From NCBI GenBank assembly GCA_000697475.1, contig JNEU01000762.1:29121-93120 (forward strand): a stretch of DNA of 64,000 nucleotides, given 5' to 3'. Below, in pieces: positions 61,249 through 64,000 of this stretch (position 1 is the first letter of the stretch; each line of letters begins with the position of its first letter). The position numbers and the translations under genes are program-made. A model generated the notes under the pieces. The model ran no database searches, was not told the DNA's origin, and saw nothing but the letters and a program-made list of their open reading frames with translations. Source of the DNA: Lichtheimia corymbifera B2541 (lineage: Eukaryota > Mucoromycota > Mucoromycetes > Mucorales > Lichtheimiaceae).

Positions 61249-61920
61249 TTCAATTGAACATCATTCAAGTCGTTATATTTCTTTGTATTTTATTGCCATC
61301 TATCGCTATTAAATACCAATAAAGAATACCGTATTTCTAATGTACTGCTACAAAGCAAGGTCTATTTATGCTATGGTATGTGTGTCTACATTGACTACTT
61401 TGAACGATTCAATGACAGTGATAAGCCTACAAGTCCTCTTATTGGCTCCAATGGGCTGAATAGGTGGTATATTGTTGCCGTTCAAATAAAGGATGTCGAA
61501 GCCAGAGAAGAAAATGTACGCCATGATATCATAAAGGTATACGCATCTTTGCCCTCCCACTTGAATATGAGGATAATGAACATGAGAGGTATTGAACACG
61601 ACAAGAGAGCGTGTAATTGTTGTCCGATGGATCGTGGACATAAGACCTTCCGCTGATACGAAATAAGATAGCATATTCTCCGTGTCAACGACATGAGGGT
61701 GAAGGACTGGTCTCCAATTCAAGTGATGCAGTGATTCTAGATCTAGAAATGCATATCAGTATGATGCATATTGATATATAACTGTAACCCTTACCTCCGG
61801 CTTTCGAGCACCAACGCCGGCAACATGGGCACCATGACAGTTTGAAAGGGCTGTGTAAGAGACGACGACACTTACCAATGGTACTGCTACTCTTCCTCTC
61901 ATTCACTGCTCACTCGCGCC
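61249..61920. other. 3' flank of the cysteine-rich gene, no further gene seen
   Basis: Begins with 3' UTR sequence shared with subtilase 2 (to about 61375). The rest is A/T-rich, with short frames only. Confidence 0.45.
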
Positions 61921-62322
61921 ATGAGCGTCCGCGTTGGCGATCGTATCTGGGTTGGCTCTGATTTGGCAATAGTTCGGTTCTATGAAATGGAATGCACCAA
62001 AGGCGAATGGCTTGGTATCGAATGAGACGATCCTACACGCGGCAACACGATGGCTCCCATCAGACACGCGTCGACCAGGCAAGACGCACTGCTCCTATAT
62101 CACCCGTACTCAAACTTACCAGCATATATATCCATAGTGGTTCCACTTGATGCTCGTTTATACGTTCGTATCCAAGGAAAGAAATCACAGGACGACCTTT
62201 TCTCGAGGCATTGCACGGAAAACATCACGTGACGACGATGGTGATCACAAAGAAGATGTTGGTGGCAATAAGGATTTGGTGGTTGAAACTGTTGGATTTG
62301 GCAAGATTGAGCGTGAAAAAAG
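61921..62322 (+). pseudogene. decayed 5' fragment of tubulin-specific chaperone E (TBCE/Pac2)
   Basis: ATG 61921 opens 'MSVRVGDRIWVGSD' and 'MECTKGEWLGIE', then TGA at 62023-62025 where the CAP-Gly motif normally has Trp in GIEWDDPTRG, and 'DDPTRGN' follows. The expected HDGSH is present one frame away. Downstream pieces 'TGRPFLEALHGK' and 'NKDLVVETVGFGKIERE' match the TBCE region after the CAP-Gly domain, ending at a plausible donor. TBCE folds alpha-tubulin; an intact gene must lie elsewhere. No LRR or ubiquitin-like part is present here. Confidence 0.7.
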
Positions 62323-62564
62323 GTAAAACAAAAGTGTTTGAGCATTGGGTCGAGTCGATCGAGATGAGACTTGTTGACGTGACATGACGCGCCTGACATG
62401 CTTGCTTAGTCCATGACTCCCACCACGTATCATAGTTGCCTGTCACTTACTTTGGTCAACACTGCACCTTCATCGTCGTCTTGCCTTTCGCAGGCTTCCC
62501 TGTGCTCAGTCGCAACTCCAAACTTACACAGCACAACACTCCCACCACTACTACTACCACTACC

Positions 62565-62597
<33 letters not shown>

Positions 62598-63744
62598 GCT
62601 GCCATCTTCCTCATCAGTTACAAATTCACATCCATATCAATATCCATCTTTTCTTGTCAAACACGAACTTAATATTGTACCAGAGGAGGTTTAATTGCTG
62701 AAATCAAATGTGACCTGATCATCCTCACTGCTTACACCGAACACGCATAGCAATACCAAGAGTAGGTTGACAACATGCTAAGTCACCTTTATAATAATGG
62801 GGATGTGCATTAAGCGTACAAGTGATTGATTTCCTTGATAGATTTTATCATATGCCCTCTGGTTTGGTGGCCGATGTACATGCATAGACAACCTGGCGCC
62901 CCATCACTTTATCAGCTCATCATGCATCAATTTATCAATGCATCATCCCCAACAGACAGAAATACCCACGCCCACAATGCATAATAAAAGGATGTTGTCG
63001 CCGCCCATCATTCTACTACTCGTCTCTTTCCTTTGCCATCCTTCTTTGATTGCTTACAAGGTTAAATGTCAAGGTTTGTGTGTATATCACTTGCAATCCT
63101 GTGAATAAGCGCTGATACTTGGGGTCATTCATAGGGTTTCTTTGTTTTCCTGCTCTCATTGTTGTCGTCGTCCTCATTGTGATATTGGATTCTTATAAAA
63201 GGGTAAACCTCGATCATGTCGCTTTGTGAGTCACTACTCATACACGCCACCATGTTACTTTCGATATAGCTATCTCTCCGTGAAGCATCTGCAAAAGTTG
63301 GGTTTGGTACCATAGTCTACGTCTGGTGCTGAAGTTGACATGGTGCAACCTCCCGTTCAATCTTTTCAGTTTCCAATGGCGGCAGAAGGGGAATGAACCC
63401 CAACTTCCATGGTGCTGATTTAAGGGCTTCTGATCATGTGGCTTTTTTCGATTACCTGGTGTCCATCTGAAGGCGTTGTGAAAACCATCAGCACAAACAT
63501 AACACGTGTTGGGCAAGCACAACCTGCAGGTCCTCGACGGATCAACTTGACAAGAGATCCTGTCGCGCGATTGGAAGCAATGGGAGTTCCACGATATCAA
63601 ACATTCCATGCTGGTGCAATTGTGCTGTACTCATCTTCCGACAACCCTCCACCGCTCAGTATAATGATACGCTATATTGACGACAATCCATTGAACGCTC
63701 ATCTTCAAAACCTGGAATTCGATTACGATGCAGTAGATATATAG
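62323..63744. other. stretch with simple repeats and one unassigned frame
   Basis: CAC/ACC and CAT trinucleotide runs at about 62540-62600. A frame at 63436-63744 (+, 102 codons; 'RINLTRDPVARLEAMGVPRYQTFHAGAIVLY') has protein-like composition but no recognised family or start context, and may be a fragment. Confidence 0.4.
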
Positions 63745-64000
63745 CACCAGATGTTGCGCTTGCAAGACACTGACATGGACGTTGTAGAAATTCAAAAGCG
63801 TTGTTCCTGGATTTTCGGTTGCCAAGGATTGACCTCCAACGACGTCATTAAGCTATGCTGGATGCCTACGAAGCTGCTGTCGATGCCATTTCAATGAGTC
63901 CTTGGTTTTGGTAACAGTGGCCAGATAACCCTACATCAGTGATGGCACAACGTATTGCTGCAAAAGGCATTCCAGGTAATGATAACTGCACTCTAATAAT
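63745..64000 (+). pseudogene. subtilase exon-4 fragment, continuing past the window
   Basis: From about 63750 the sequence matches intron 3 and exon 4 of subtilase 1 ('acgttgtagaaattcaaaagcg', 'ggttgccaaggattgacctcc', 'atgagtc', 'ggcattccag|gtaatgataactg'). Small indels (for example 'gacgtcattaagctatg', lacking 'attca') break the frame. It has the same intron 4 start as subtilase 1 and the copy at 57.9 kb. Exons 1-3 are absent. Confidence 0.85.

Overview
The window reads as nuclear DNA of an early-diverging filamentous fungus, most likely Mucoromycota (order Mucorales). I infer this from many short GT-AG introns (about 45-110 nt), intact eukaryotic housekeeping genes (OLA1, SmD3, ribosomal S16, BRF1), fungal regulators (RIM101/PacC, HSF) and lineage-type repeats. 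The species cannot be named from sequence alone. I rebuilt gene models by hand from splice-site and frame consistency; exon lists are in the evidence fields.

Layout. 1-24 kb is ordinary gene-dense housekeeping DNA: a USP-domain gene cut by the window edge (-), Yippee (+), mitochondrial ribosomal mL53 (-), OLA1 (+), a 2.4-kb gene-poor stretch, a C2H2 factor with a frameshift (-), an M3 oligopeptidase with mitochondrial presequence (-), a nuclear-type orphan (+), RIM101/PacC (+), a FAT1-type acyl-CoA synthetase (+), SmD3 (-), an OTU-protease-like gene without a clear 5' end (-) and an F-box/LRR gene (-).

23.7-41 kb is repeat-rich accessory DNA. An approximately 85-bp repeat occurs in three places (23.76-24.12, 34.44-34.74, 35.92-36.19 kb). 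A large inverted repeat (about 25.36-26.56 versus 29.06-31.65 kb) flanks an intronless KH-type gene. Its right arm is interrupted by a 1.4-kb insertion bounded by CCAATTT, for which the left arm serves as the empty site. At 36.26-39.83 kb lies the most notable object: a 16-exon Fanzor (eukaryotic TnpB relative, RNA-guided nuclease family) with RuvC and zinc-ribbon motifs but one in-frame stop and two frameshifts. Three tandem 85-bp units end about 70 bp before its start codon and supply its TATA-like box.

41-50 kb returns to housekeeping: RPS16 (-) and BRF1 (+) sharing a divergent promoter, an Asteroid/XPG-like protein, and heat shock factor.

50-64 kb is an expanding and decaying secreted-protease cluster: two intact subtilases (one with a PA domain, one that has lost it), one degraded copy, one further fragment at the window end, and a small secreted 10-cysteine protein. 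The last carries the promoter, signal peptide and 3' UTR of subtilase 2 around an unrelated mature region. A dead fragment of tubulin chaperone E sits between them.
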